Of a DNA stretch of 11,059 nucleotides, positions 1-6,445 are shown piece by piece. Location of the stretch: the NCBI GenBank assembly GCA_903892365.1, contig CAITIF010000503.1, positions 1 through 11,059 of the forward strand, read 5' to 3'. The notes beneath the pieces were generated by a model. That model saw nothing but the letters and a program-made list of their open reading frames with translations, was not told the origin of the DNA and made no database searches. The position numbers and the translations under genes were made by a program. The stretch is from an uncultured Pirellula sp. (lineage in GTDB: Bacteria; Planctomycetota; Planctomycetia; Pirellulales; Pirellulaceae). Numbering within the stretch: position 1 is the first letter of the stretch; the number at the start of each line of letters is the position of its first letter.

Positions 1-1
1 A

Positions 2-1162
2 GCCCTGGTCAACGAGGTTGTCGAATCAGGCGAATCGTTCGAATCAGGCCTACAATCTGGCCTCCAAGCCATTCTGTGTTCGCCTCATTTTTTGTTCAAA
101 GTCGAGGAACCTGAATTAAAAACGGAATCGAGTCCTTACCCGTTGCTGAGCGAATTCGAGCTAGCCACGCGAATGAGCTACTTTTTATGGAGCTCCATGC
201 CTGACAAAGAGCTTCTTGTTTCAGCTCAGAAAAAACAACTACGTGAACCGGAGGTGCTCAAGCAACAGATCCGGCGAATGCTAGACCACCCAAGATCGAA
301 AGCGATCGTTGAGAACTTTGCTGGCCAATGGCTGACCCTTCGTAAGCTGGATCAATTTTCTCCAAACCCAAATGCGTTTCCAACCTGGAATGACGAGATT
401 CGCGATCTAGCCCGACGTGAAACGTACCTCTTTTTCGCAAGCGTCATGCGAGAAGATGTTAGCTTGCTGCGAATTCTGGACGCCGATTACACCTTTGTTA
501 ATGACAAACTAGCCAAGTTTTACGGAATCCCTGAAGTGACCGGTCCCGAATTTCGAAAGGTGTCTACCAAGGGGCACAAGCGAATGGGAATTTTGACTCA
601 CGCATCCATTTTGGCCGTCACTAGCAATCCGACTCGCACCAGCCCCGTTAAGCGTGGAAAATGGGTACTCGATAACATTTTGGGCACTCCACCTCCACCC
701 GCTCCGGCGGGTGTGCCTGAGCTAGACAAGGCCGAACTGACAGGGACGCTCCGCGAACGAATCGAGCAGCATCGGGCCGACCCGGCATGTGCATCCTGTC
801 ATAAACTGATGGATCCCATCGGACTGTCTCTGGAAAACTACGACGCGGTGGGACGTTGGCGAACCACTGATTATGGGGCTCCCGTCGATCCGAAAGGAGT
901 CTTGCCCAACGGTGACAGCGTCAATGGACCAGGTGATTTGATCAAAAACATACGAGATAAAAACACCGATAAATTTATACGTTGCGTCTCCGAAAAAATG
1001 ATGACCTATGCTTTAGGTCGAGGTCTAGAATACTACGATCGCTGCGCCCTAGATAAAATTCAAACCAAGCTTGTTAGCGATGACTATCAGTTCTCCACAT
1101 TGATCTTTGAGATTATTTCCTCCGATCCATTTCAACGCAAAGGCGTACGTGACGAACCATGA
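2..1162 (+). CDS. DUF1592/DUF1588/DUF1585 protein with CxxCH motif (5' end outside window)
   Basis: The reading frame is open from the first bases of the window, so this is the C-terminal part (386 codons visible) of a larger protein; relatives are usually about 700-900 aa. Visible residues 1-35 match the end of the DUF1595 region (an SPHFLF segment). Residues about 46-175 match DUF1592 (start of the LSEFELATRMSYFLW stretch), about 190-290 match DUF1588 (GILTHASIL, then SNPTRTSPVKRG and a proline-rich PPPPAPAG), and about 305-380 match DUF1585. A haem-c type CASCH motif lies at residues 263-267 (788-802), inside the HxxxDPxCxxCHxxMDPIG pattern typical of DUF1588. These proteins are common in planctomycetes and are predicted to be exported and c-haem linked; their reaction is unknown. 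Any signal peptide is outside the window. The stop overlaps the next gene's start by 4 bp. Family assignment is firm; function is not. Confidence 0.93.
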   Translation, partial: ALVNEVVESGESFESGLQSGLQAILCSPHFLFKVEEPELKTESSPYPLLSEFELATRMSYFLWSSMPDKELLVSAQKKQLREPEVLKQQIRRMLDHPRSKAIVENFAGQWLTLRKLDQFSPNPNAFPTWNDEIRDLARRETYLFFASVMREDVSLLRILDADYTFVNDKLAKFYGIPEVTGPEFRKVSTKGHKRMGILTHASILAVTSNPTRTSPVKRGKWVLDNILGTPPPPAPAGVPELDKAELTGTLRERIEQHRADPACASCHKLMDPIGLSLENYDAVGRWRTTDYGAPVDPKGVLPNGDSVNGPGDLIKNIRDKNTDKFIRCVSEKMMTYALGRGLEYYDRCALDKIQTKLVSDDYQFSTLIFEIISSDPFQRKGVRDEP

Positions 1163-2505
1163 TCAATCGAAAACCGATTTTACGAAGAACCATGCTTCGC
1201 GGACTGGGTACTGCGGTCAGCTTGCCATTGCTGGAGGCGATGTTACCAACGAGTCGCGCGGCTGCCACGGTAGCACAAACACCACCGCTTCGTATGATGT
1301 TTTTCATGGTTCCAAATGGAGCCCATATGCCAGCCTGGACCCCATCAACTCAAGGGCCCGGCTTTGCACTGCCTGCCACGCTGGAGCCACTGCAAAAGCA
1401 TCGCGAATATGTGTCGGTGTTCTCGGGTTTAACTTTAGATGGGGCTCGCGATCACGGCGACGGAGCAGGCGACCATGCTCGATCGGGCGCGTCGTTCCTG
1501 ACAGGCGCTCACCCTCGAAAGACCGATGGGGCCGATATCAAAAGCAGTGTCTCGGTGGACCAAGTGGCCGCTCAAGCTGTTGGGTCAAAATCCCGCTTCG
1601 CTTCGCTAGAGCTAGGAATCGATGGTTCAGCACAGGCTGGAAATTGCGACAGTGGCTACTCCTGCGCCTACTCGAGCAACCTTGCTTGGCGAAATGAAAG
1701 CAGCCCACTTGCGAAAGAGAACGATCCCTCAGCGGTTTTCGATCGCTTGTTTGGCAACGGGGACTCCGTTAGCGAAGGAAAAAATCGGGCCGCTCGCATG
1801 GAACGACGTAAAAGCGTCCTCGACTTCGTGCTCGATGATGCGAAGGCGCTTCAATCGCGGCTTGGTACCGCTGACAAACGGAAGCTTGACGAATACTTGT
1901 ATGCCGTTCGAGATGTCGAGAACCGCATGACGCATTCCGATAAACTGAAAGTGGGCGAAGACGGAGTGCCAAACATCGCACGCCCAGCCGGGATCCCTCG
2001 CGATTGGAGCGAACATTGCAAACTGATGATGGACATGACGGCATTAGCGATCCGCAGCGACGCGACGCGGATTTTGACTTTCATGTTCGGAAATGAAGGG
2101 GACAACAAAGGCTACCCTCAAATCGGAGTCCCCGAAGGGCATCACGAACTATCTCATCATGGCAAGAGCGAAGAGAAACAAGCCAAAGTCCAGAAGATCA
2201 ATCACTTCCACATGCAGCACTTTGCCTATTTGTTAGATCATTTCGCCGGAGTGGAAGAAGCCGGCAGTCAACTTTTAGACAACTGCTTGATTCTTTACGG
2301 CAGTGGAATCTCCGACGGGGACCGACACAACCATGATGATCTGCCCATCATGATGGTTGGAAAAGGTGGTGGTCGGATCAAGAAACCATCTCACTTGCAA
2401 TACCCCAAAGATACGCCGTTGTGCAACTTGTATCTCTGGATGCTGAATCAAGTGGGTGTCAAAGCGGATAGCTTCGGCGACAGTACTGGGGTTTTGAAGG
2501 TGTAG
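1159..2505 (+). CDS. DUF1552 (HXXSHH) family protein, probable Tat export
   Basis: This 448-aa protein has the usual length for DUF1552, a family that Pfam names after its HXXSHH motif. The motif is seen here as HELSHH at residues 329-334 (2143-2160). The N-terminus carries a twin-arginine-like leader: RRTMLRG at residues 9-15, a weakly hydrophobic stretch GLGTAVSLPLLEAML, then SRAAA as a possible cleavage site near residue 36. The start ATG overlaps the stop of the upstream DUF1592-type gene (ATGA), no clear Shine-Dalgarno precedes it, and translation is probably coupled. DUF1592 and DUF1552 genes are habitually adjacent in planctomycetes, so the two products probably act together outside the cytoplasm. 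The histidine cluster suggests metal binding. No reaction is established for the family. Start and family are well supported; the function is unknown. Confidence 0.93.
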   Translation: MINRKPILRRTMLRGLGTAVSLPLLEAMLPTSRAAATVAQTPPLRMMFFMVPNGAHMPAWTPSTQGPGFALPATLEPLQKHREYVSVFSGLTLDGARDHGDGAGDHARSGASFLTGAHPRKTDGADIKSSVSVDQVAAQAVGSKSRFASLELGIDGSAQAGNCDSGYSCAYSSNLAWRNESSPLAKENDPSAVFDRLFGNGDSVSEGKNRAARMERRKSVLDFVLDDAKALQSRLGTADKRKLDEYLYAVRDVENRMTHSDKLKVGEDGVPNIARPAGIPRDWSEHCKLMMDMTALAIRSDATRILTFMFGNEGDNKGYPQIGVPEGHHELSHHGKSEEKQAKVQKINHFHMQHFAYLLDHFAGVEEAGSQLLDNCLILYGSGISDGDRHNHDDLPIMMVGKGGGRIKKPSHLQYPKDTPLCNLYLWMLNQVGVKADSFGDSTGVLKV

Positions 2506-2523
2506 GAGATGAGCGGTAAGGCT

Positions 2524-2544
2524 TAAGGTGTAAGGTGTAAGTGC
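2524..2544. repeat. Short 7-bp tandem repeat in convergent intergenic region
   Basis: Two perfect copies of TAAGGTG (2524-2530, 2531-2537) are flanked by degenerate copies, TAAGGCT before (2517-2523) and TAAGTGC after. The tract lies 18 bp past the DUF1552 stop, between convergent genes. It looks like non-coding slippage sequence with no evident function. Confidence 0.5.
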
Positions 2545-2568
2545 AGGGGCACGCGGTTCGACTTACGC
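2535..2568. terminator. Possible stem-loop between convergent genes
   Basis: GTGTAAGT at 2535-2542 can pair with ACTTACGC at 2561-2568 (8 bp, one G-U pair) across an 18-nt loop. It sits between the stop of the DUF1552 gene and the stop of the minus-strand secreted-protein gene, where a two-way terminator would be expected. No T-tract follows on either strand and the stem is short, so this is a weak call. Confidence 0.25.
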
Positions 2569-2606
2569 GATGCGTGTTGCAATCATTTGGTAGGCTAACG
2601 TATGCC

Positions 2607-3422
2607 TTAGGGGACGACGTTGGGTACGTTAGGCATGTTGGGTACCTCAGGCACGTGAAAGAATGGAGCTTGATGGTAGTACTCGTCTTGGATAGCGGGT
2701 AATACGTTGTTGGGACCGACCCCAAACATGCCTACACCCTGCCCAAACTGGCCCTGCCCAAACTGGCCCTGCCCAAACTGGCCCTGCCCAAACTGGCCCT
2801 GCCCAAATGGATCGGAATGATTCATGCCGGGATGATTCATGCCCAGTTGATTCGGGTTGGGCTGATGTGGGTTTTGGCCCGGATTGCCTGGCCCAATTTG
2901 GCCAGGTCCTCCTGGGCCTCCGTTCCCGTTCCATGGTCTGATCGGTCCTGCTTGCCATGGGAAAACGCCACCAACCACCTGAGGTAATTGTGGGCCCCAT
3001 TGCGAGTAGGGAACGCTGAAGGGACGGTTGGGATAACGCCATTCGCCATATGGTCGCACGGGTTGCCCCCATTGTTCCGTAACGTGATAGTGATCGGCTC
3101 CGAAGCCGGCTTGGAGAGAACTGCGTGTGTGCCGAAAACCACTCCGTACATAATCCGACCGTTCTGCCGTTTCTGGCGCAACGGGCGCAACAAATTGATC
3201 AACCCGTTGCCCGCTATCGTCGTGCGAAAAAGTGGATGGCAGCGTAGTCCAGTCCACCGACACAGGTTTGGCGGCTGGCTTGACCCGCTTGATGGGCCGA
3301 ACGTCGCTTTGGCAATTCGGCTGCGCAGCGACCTTCTCTTGAGCATTTGCGGAACAAGGAATCATCCATGACGTCAGAAGCAGCAAGGCCATCCGTGTGC
3401 GAATGATGATAGTTGTGTTCAT
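2607..3422 (-). CDS. Secreted low-complexity Gly/Gln/Pro/Asn-rich protein
   Basis: I do not recognise a domain in this 271-aa protein. The chosen start is ATG at 3422. The frame extends 8 codons further to a TTG at 3446, but the ATG gives a standard signal peptide: a short n-region with two Arg, hydrophobic MALLLLTSWMIPC, and an ANA|QE cleavage site near residue 27. After cleavage there is a charged segment (about 28-70), a Tyr/Trp/Arg/Pro segment (about 85-160), then a low-complexity half. That half holds GPGGPGQIGPGNPGQ-like runs, a GMNHPGMNH duplication and five overlapping FGQGQ units. The C-terminus has repeated PN[MV] dipeptides. The composition suggests a flexible extracytoplasmic or surface protein. 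It reads toward the DUF1552 gene and lies 98 bp downstream of the PIG-L gene on the same strand. The gene is likely real because of its signal peptide; its role is unknown. Confidence 0.75.
   Translation of the reverse strand: MNTTIIIRTRMALLLLTSWMIPCSANAQEKVAAQPNCQSDVRPIKRVKPAAKPVSVDWTTLPSTFSHDDSGQRVDQFVAPVAPETAERSDYVRSGFRHTRSSLQAGFGADHYHVTEQWGQPVRPYGEWRYPNRPFSVPYSQWGPQLPQVVGGVFPWQAGPIRPWNGNGGPGGPGQIGPGNPGQNPHQPNPNQLGMNHPGMNHSDPFGQGQFGQGQFGQGQFGQGQFGQGVGMFGVGPNNVLPAIQDEYYHQAPFFHVPEVPNMPNVPNVVP
2741..2807 (-). repeat. Perfect 15-bp tandem repeat encoding GQFGQ units
   Basis: Four identical copies of GCCCAAACTGGCCCT (plus-strand sense) lie at 2741-2755, 2756-2770, 2771-2785 and 2786-2800, followed by a partial copy GCCCAAA. 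The unit is a multiple of three, so changes in copy number keep the minus-strand gene in frame. Identity at the base level, including third positions, points to recent slippage or unequal recombination. Confidence 0.95.
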
Positions 3423-3520
3423 AGGTTCCAGACTAATTCGACGCAAATCGAATCCAAGAACCTAGGCAACTATTCTCCTTCGACGGTTGGCTCGCAGGAC
3501 AAGTATTACGAATGTAACGC

Positions 3521-4312
3521 TTATGCCACTCCTGGAAACAGTTCGTTCATCCGCTCGGGCGACATTTTGCCCGCGTATTCGGAGATTTCGAACGCTTCCA
3601 CAAGCTTCGGGACCGGGCCCGGACGGTTGTTCCAAAAACGAGCAATTCGGCCAACCGTCTTTTCTTGAAACCACTTTTCTAGCCATGCACGACGATCTTC
3701 GCCTTTGGGGGGGACCGAGTCGGAAATGCGATCGATCCAAGGCATCCACTCGTAAAACTGCGATTCATGACATTCCAGCATATCCATGACGGTTTCCCAA
3801 TGTTCGGATACATTCATGGCCACGTCCGCGCGAAACGGACAAGGTCGGGTGAACAGATCTACCATGTAGGCCACGATGGGCTCCCTGCGTGGCGGTTCCA
3901 AATGAGGCACAATTTTCGGGACAAGCACCATGTACGATGCGTCTTGAACCGCCTGACCAACAGCCCGATGGTCGGGATGGTAGTCAAAGGGGCGATGTGT
4001 TAGTACCAGATCTGGCCCGAATTTGCGAATCTCTTCAATGATCGCCAGTCGCAATTCGATGGTTGGAAGAAGATAGCCATCGGGAAAGTCCCAAGTCACG
4101 TAGTCTGACTTTAGAATTTGACCCGCTTTTCTAGCCTCTTCCCGGCGACGTGGGATCAATTCTTCGGATGGCACTAGATGATGGCCGGATTGACCATTCG
4201 TCACGCTCACTAAACGCAGGGTCGAGCCAACGGAGGCATGCCGAGCCAAAAAACCGCCAGCAAAAAACTCAGCATCGTCGGGATGCGCGCCAAGTACCAA
4301 TACACGTGCCAT
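3521..4312 (-). CDS. PIG-L/LmbE-family zinc-dependent deacetylase
   Basis: The 263-aa protein begins MARVLVLGAHPDDAE, the family signature AHPDD[AE]; His10 and Asp13 are the expected zinc ligands and Asp12 the catalytic base. The second metal motif is HPDH at residues 112-115, with His115 the expected third ligand. Length and motif spacing fit PF02585. Known members remove N-acetyl groups from GlcNAc-type substrates: MshB in mycothiol synthesis, BshB in bacillithiol synthesis, and the PIG-L/GPI enzyme. The middle and C-terminal sequence here (FPDGYLLPTIELRL, then a long ECHESQFYEW segment) does not look like classic BshB1, so I give no substrate or symbol. No signal peptide is seen, so it is probably cytoplasmic. 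The only ribosome-site-like sequence (AGGAA) lies unusually close to the ATG. Enzyme family is firm; substrate is unknown. Confidence 0.92.
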   Translation of the reverse strand: MARVLVLGAHPDDAEFFAGGFLARHASVGSTLRLVSVTNGQSGHHLVPSEELIPRRREEARKAGQILKSDYVTWDFPDGYLLPTIELRLAIIEEIRKFGPDLVLTHRPFDYHPDHRAVGQAVQDASYMVLVPKIVPHLEPPRREPIVAYMVDLFTRPCPFRADVAMNVSEHWETVMDMLECHESQFYEWMPWIDRISDSVPPKGEDRRAWLEKWFQEKTVGRIARFWNNRPGPVPKLVEAFEISEYAGKMSPERMNELFPGVA

Positions 4313-4373
4313 TTCCTACATAACTTTCTTGAAATCGAGTCTTCTCTTGTGGACCAAGTTGTTTGCAATACCG

Positions 4374-4423
4374 TGCAAGTCCATTCGGGAACCGCGGGCG
4401 AAGGCAAGTTCGAATGGCTTGCA
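4374..4423 (-). terminator. Long imperfect stem-loop after the 67-aa gene
   Basis: TGCAAG at 4374-4379 plus CCATTCG at 4381-4387 pair fully with CGAATGGCTTGCA at 4411-4423, giving 13 bp with a single bulged T at 4380 and a 23-nt loop. On the minus strand it starts 9 nt after the stop of the 67-aa gene and ends 61 bp before the PIG-L start. There is no following T-tract, so it may be a non-canonical terminator, an RNA processing site or a regulatory hairpin in the PIG-L leader. Confidence 0.5.
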
Positions 4424-4432
4424 AGGCATGAG

Positions 4433-4636
4433 TTACGAAGCGGTTTCGTAGAGTACAATCACCAGTACGTCCGACGAGCTGAATGAACCTTGCAGACCAT
4501 GTTTGCCAGCCTGTGGCGCAATGTTACCATGGATGGCAATGACGTTGGCTTTGGTTTCGACAATCCATCGATTGATCTGAGATTCCAAATCACCTAGTTC
4601 GTTGTCGACCGTTTTGAATATTTTGACCTGATGCAT
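4433..4636 (-). CDS. Conserved-looking 67-aa protein of unknown function
   Basis: The sequence begins MHQVKIFKTVDNELGDLE and ends SSDVLVIVLYETAS. The pattern suggests a compact alpha/beta fold: a strand (HQVKIF), an amphipathic helix (about residues 12-29), a strand (ANVIAIHGNI), a short variable loop, and a final strand (DVLVIVLYE). There is no signal peptide, membrane segment or cysteine. The start ATG at 4636 is chosen because GGAGG sits 6 nt upstream. A longer frame reaches an ATG at 4696, but that adds a poorly patterned 20-aa stretch and would overlap the divergent dehydratase start. It is on the same strand as the PIG-L gene, 120 bp upstream of it, with a stem-loop between. I recall similar short planctomycete proteins but cannot name a family. 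Probably real; function unknown. Confidence 0.62.
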   Translation of the reverse strand: MHQVKIFKTVDNELGDLESQINRWIVETKANVIAIHGNIAPQAGKHGLQGSFSSSDVLVIVLYETAS

Positions 4637-4642
4637 GATGCG

Positions 4643-4647
4643 CCTCC
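4643..4647 (-). promoter_or_regulatory. Shine-Dalgarno site deciding the 67-aa gene start
   Basis: On the minus strand GGAGG lies 6 nt before the ATG at 4636. It is one of the few strong ribosome-binding sites in the window and supports the shorter 67-aa reading over the ATG at 4696. Confidence 0.65.
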
Positions 4648-4674
4648 AGCCCTCAGAAAGACCTAAATCGTAAG

Positions 4675-6249
4675 ATGAATTACGTACCAAAAACATGGAT
4701 ACGTCTCAATCCAAAGGACAATTGTATCGTAGCGCTTCAGGATTGGACGAGGGGGCAAAAACTTGACACCGAAAGCGGATCCGTTGTTTTGTCCGCCAAC
4801 GTGTCAGCCGGCCATAAAATTGCTACCGACACCATCCCAATCCATCAGGAAGTGAATAAGTACGGTTGGCCTATCGGTATTGCGACTCAATTGATTCAGC
4901 CAGGGGACCATATTCACAGCCATAACCTGCGCTGTGAACACAAGATGGACTTTGAAGGCCTTGCCACGGAAACACCAAACGCTCCCCCCAAAATTCATGG
5001 TAAGACATTCGAAGGCTTTGTGCGAGAAAACGGCTCTGTCGGAACTCGTAATTACATCGCAGTCATCTCCACGGTGAATTGTTCGGCAGCTGTATCGCGG
5101 TACGTAGCAAATCACTTCACGGCCGACGTGCTGAAAGCCTTCCCGAACGTGGACGGCGTGGTCGCTTTTAAGCACGACAGCGGATGCGGTATGGCTTACG
5201 AAGGGATTAAGCATCAAACCTTGAGCAAGGTTCTCGGAGGAATCGCAAGGCACCCCAACATTGCAGCCTATGTCTTGATCGGTCTGGGGTGCGAACAAAA
5301 CACACTTGGGCACTTGATGAAGTCCCAAAAGCTAATTCCTCTTCGATTGAACGGAACGAACGTTGCATCGAGCAATTCCACTCCTAGTTCCATGAATGTT
5401 CCTGTTCTATCCATTCAAGATCTGGGTGGCACCCAAGCAACTGTCAAGAAAGGCGTTGAATTGGTTCGTTCGCTTTTGCCTGTGGTGGATGCGATGCAAC
5501 GAACAACCGTGTCCGCTGACAATTTGATCTTAGCAACGAAATGCGGTGGCTCCGACGGATACTCAGGCATCACAGCCAACCCAGCCCTAGGTGTCGCAGC
5601 AGATCGCGTGGTCGCATGCGGTGGAACAGCCATTCTTTCAGAAACGACCGAGCTGTACGGCGCCGAACAACTGTTTACCCGTCGAGCGCAATCACCCGAA
5701 GTCGCTCGCGCGCTTCTTGCACGGCTTGAATGGTGGAAAGAATATGTCGGTAAGTACAACGAGGAAATCGACAACAATCCTTCGATCGGTAACAAAGCGG
5801 GAGGCTTAACTACTATCGTTGAGAAATCGTTGGGCGCCGCCAGTAAAGGTGGGTCGACCGCTTTGCAAGGAGTCTATCAGTACGCTGAACAAGTCAAAAC
5901 GAAAGGGCTGGTGATTATGGACGCGCCCGGCTTTGATCCTGCCTGCGTCACCGGCATGGTCGCCGGAGGTGCGAACGTCGTCGTTTTTACCACGGGCCGT
6001 GGAAGCTGTTTCGGATGCAAACCCGTTCCTAGTATCAAGGTCGCCACGAACACTGCACTCTACGATCGCATGACCGAAGACATGGATCTCAACATGGGAA
6101 CCGTCCTGGGGGAAGAGACGATAGAGCAGGCTGGCGATCGGATGTTTGATGCTATCCTCGAGACCGCCAGTGGCAAAAAGACAAAAAGCGAATTGCTCGG
6201 ATACGGCGATGATGAATTCGTCCCCTGGGCAATTGGCCCAACCTTGTAG
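4675..6249 (+). CDS. UxaA/GarD-family sugar-acid dehydratase (altronate or galactarate dehydratase)
   Basis: This 524-aa protein has the two-domain layout of the family. An N-terminal SAF domain lies at about residues 9-88 (AGHKIA, then KYGWPIG and GDHIHSHN). The large catalytic domain runs from about residue 110 to the end (NGSVGTRNY, HDSGCG, IGLGCE, KCGGSDGYSGITANPALG, TTGRGS, GNKAGGL). UxaA converts D-altronate to 2-keto-3-deoxygluconate, and GarD converts D-galactarate to 5-keto-4-deoxyglucarate; both are metal-dependent cytoplasmic enzymes. Length (E. coli GarD about 523 aa, UxaA about 495 aa) and motifs such as FEGFVRENGSVGT and GEETIEQAG resemble GarD slightly more from memory, but substrate cannot be set from sequence alone, so no symbol is given. 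The ATG at 4675 is the only start that keeps the SAF domain; its ribosome site is weak. No uronate or hexarate pathway partner is nearby. Confidence 0.93.
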   Translation: MNYVPKTWIRLNPKDNCIVALQDWTRGQKLDTESGSVVLSANVSAGHKIATDTIPIHQEVNKYGWPIGIATQLIQPGDHIHSHNLRCEHKMDFEGLATETPNAPPKIHGKTFEGFVRENGSVGTRNYIAVISTVNCSAAVSRYVANHFTADVLKAFPNVDGVVAFKHDSGCGMAYEGIKHQTLSKVLGGIARHPNIAAYVLIGLGCEQNTLGHLMKSQKLIPLRLNGTNVASSNSTPSSMNVPVLSIQDLGGTQATVKKGVELVRSLLPVVDAMQRTTVSADNLILATKCGGSDGYSGITANPALGVAADRVVACGGTAILSETTELYGAEQLFTRRAQSPEVARALLARLEWWKEYVGKYNEEIDNNPSIGNKAGGLTTIVEKSLGAASKGGSTALQGVYQYAEQVKTKGLVIMDAPGFDPACVTGMVAGGANVVVFTTGRGSCFGCKPVPSIKVATNTALYDRMTEDMDLNMGTVLGEETIEQAGDRMFDAILETASGKKTKSELLGYGDDEFVPWAIGPTL

Positions 6250-6260
6250 ACCTGCCCTTA

Positions 6261-6326
6261 CCCTGCCGCGAACAATTCTATCGCTATCAAGGGCTGTTCC
6301 GGATTATCCATGCTTCGCGGCGAGGG
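6261..6326 (+). terminator. Stem-loop just downstream of the dehydratase gene
   Basis: CCCTGCCGCGAA (6261-6272) pairs with TTCGCGGC (6314-6321) followed by GAGGG (6322-6326), giving about 12 pairs with one bulged A at 6323 and one T-G pair, across a 41-nt loop. It begins 11 nt after the stop. A T-rich stretch (CCTTTGTTGTTG) follows but is not a clean T-tract. The position suggests transcription termination; the long loop lowers confidence. Confidence 0.35.
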
Positions 6327-6354
6327 CCTTTGTTGTTGCAAATTTTGGCTGTCT

Positions 6355-6445
6355 GTCGTACTCGTACTCAATGAAATGGTACTCGTACTCGTAACACGCG
6401 GTCGAGTACGAGTACCGCAAGTGCTGAGTGCGAGCACAAGTACGA
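6355..6445. repeat. Cluster of GTACTC-type repeats with a perfect 14-bp inverted repeat
   Basis: Two direct copies of a TCGTACTCGTACTC-like element (6355-6370 and 6378-6391) are followed by an inverted copy, CGAGTACGAGTACC (6403-6416), and by a degenerate copy at 6426-6445 that matches three GAGTAC-G hexamer units at 17 of 20 positions. The second and third copies form an exact 14-bp inverted repeat with an 11-nt loop (6392-6402). It is AT/GC balanced and lacks a following T-tract. Its form suggests a dispersed intergenic repeat, which one window cannot confirm. Confidence 0.9.

Noticed and set aside
788..802. CASCH in the DUF1592-type protein considered as evidence for a separate cytochrome c gene.
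   Set aside because: It sits inside a continuous DUF1588 region, where this motif is a normal family feature.
2595..2632. An 8-bp inverted repeat (CTAACGTA with TACGTTAG) near the end of the secreted-protein gene, considered as a terminator.
   Set aside because: One arm and most of the loop lie in the coding sequence and the similarity follows from the PNVPNVV codon repeats. No T-tract follows.
2647..3072. An alternative minus-strand frame in which the 15-bp repeat reads as WAGPV units.
   Set aside because: A 15-bp repeat keeps all frames open, so this follows from the real gene. Only the 2607-3422 frame has a signal peptide and a sensible start.
3419..3469. A 16-codon TTG-start minus-strand frame after an AAGGAG, ending in a TGA that overlaps the ATG of the secreted-protein gene (leader-peptide-like layout).
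   Set aside because: It uses a TTG start, has no distinctive codon run or attenuator hairpin, and a frame this short is expected by chance. It could be revisited with ribosome profiling.
3521..4312. Naming the PIG-L protein as BshB1 (bacillithiol synthesis).
   Set aside because: The zinc motifs fit the whole superfamily, the mid and C-terminal regions do not match my recollection of BshB1, and no bshA or bshC is nearby.
4637..4696. A longer start (ATG at 4696) for the 67-aa gene.
   Set aside because: It would overlap the divergent dehydratase start, adds a segment without pattern, and ignores the well-placed GGAGG before the ATG at 4636.
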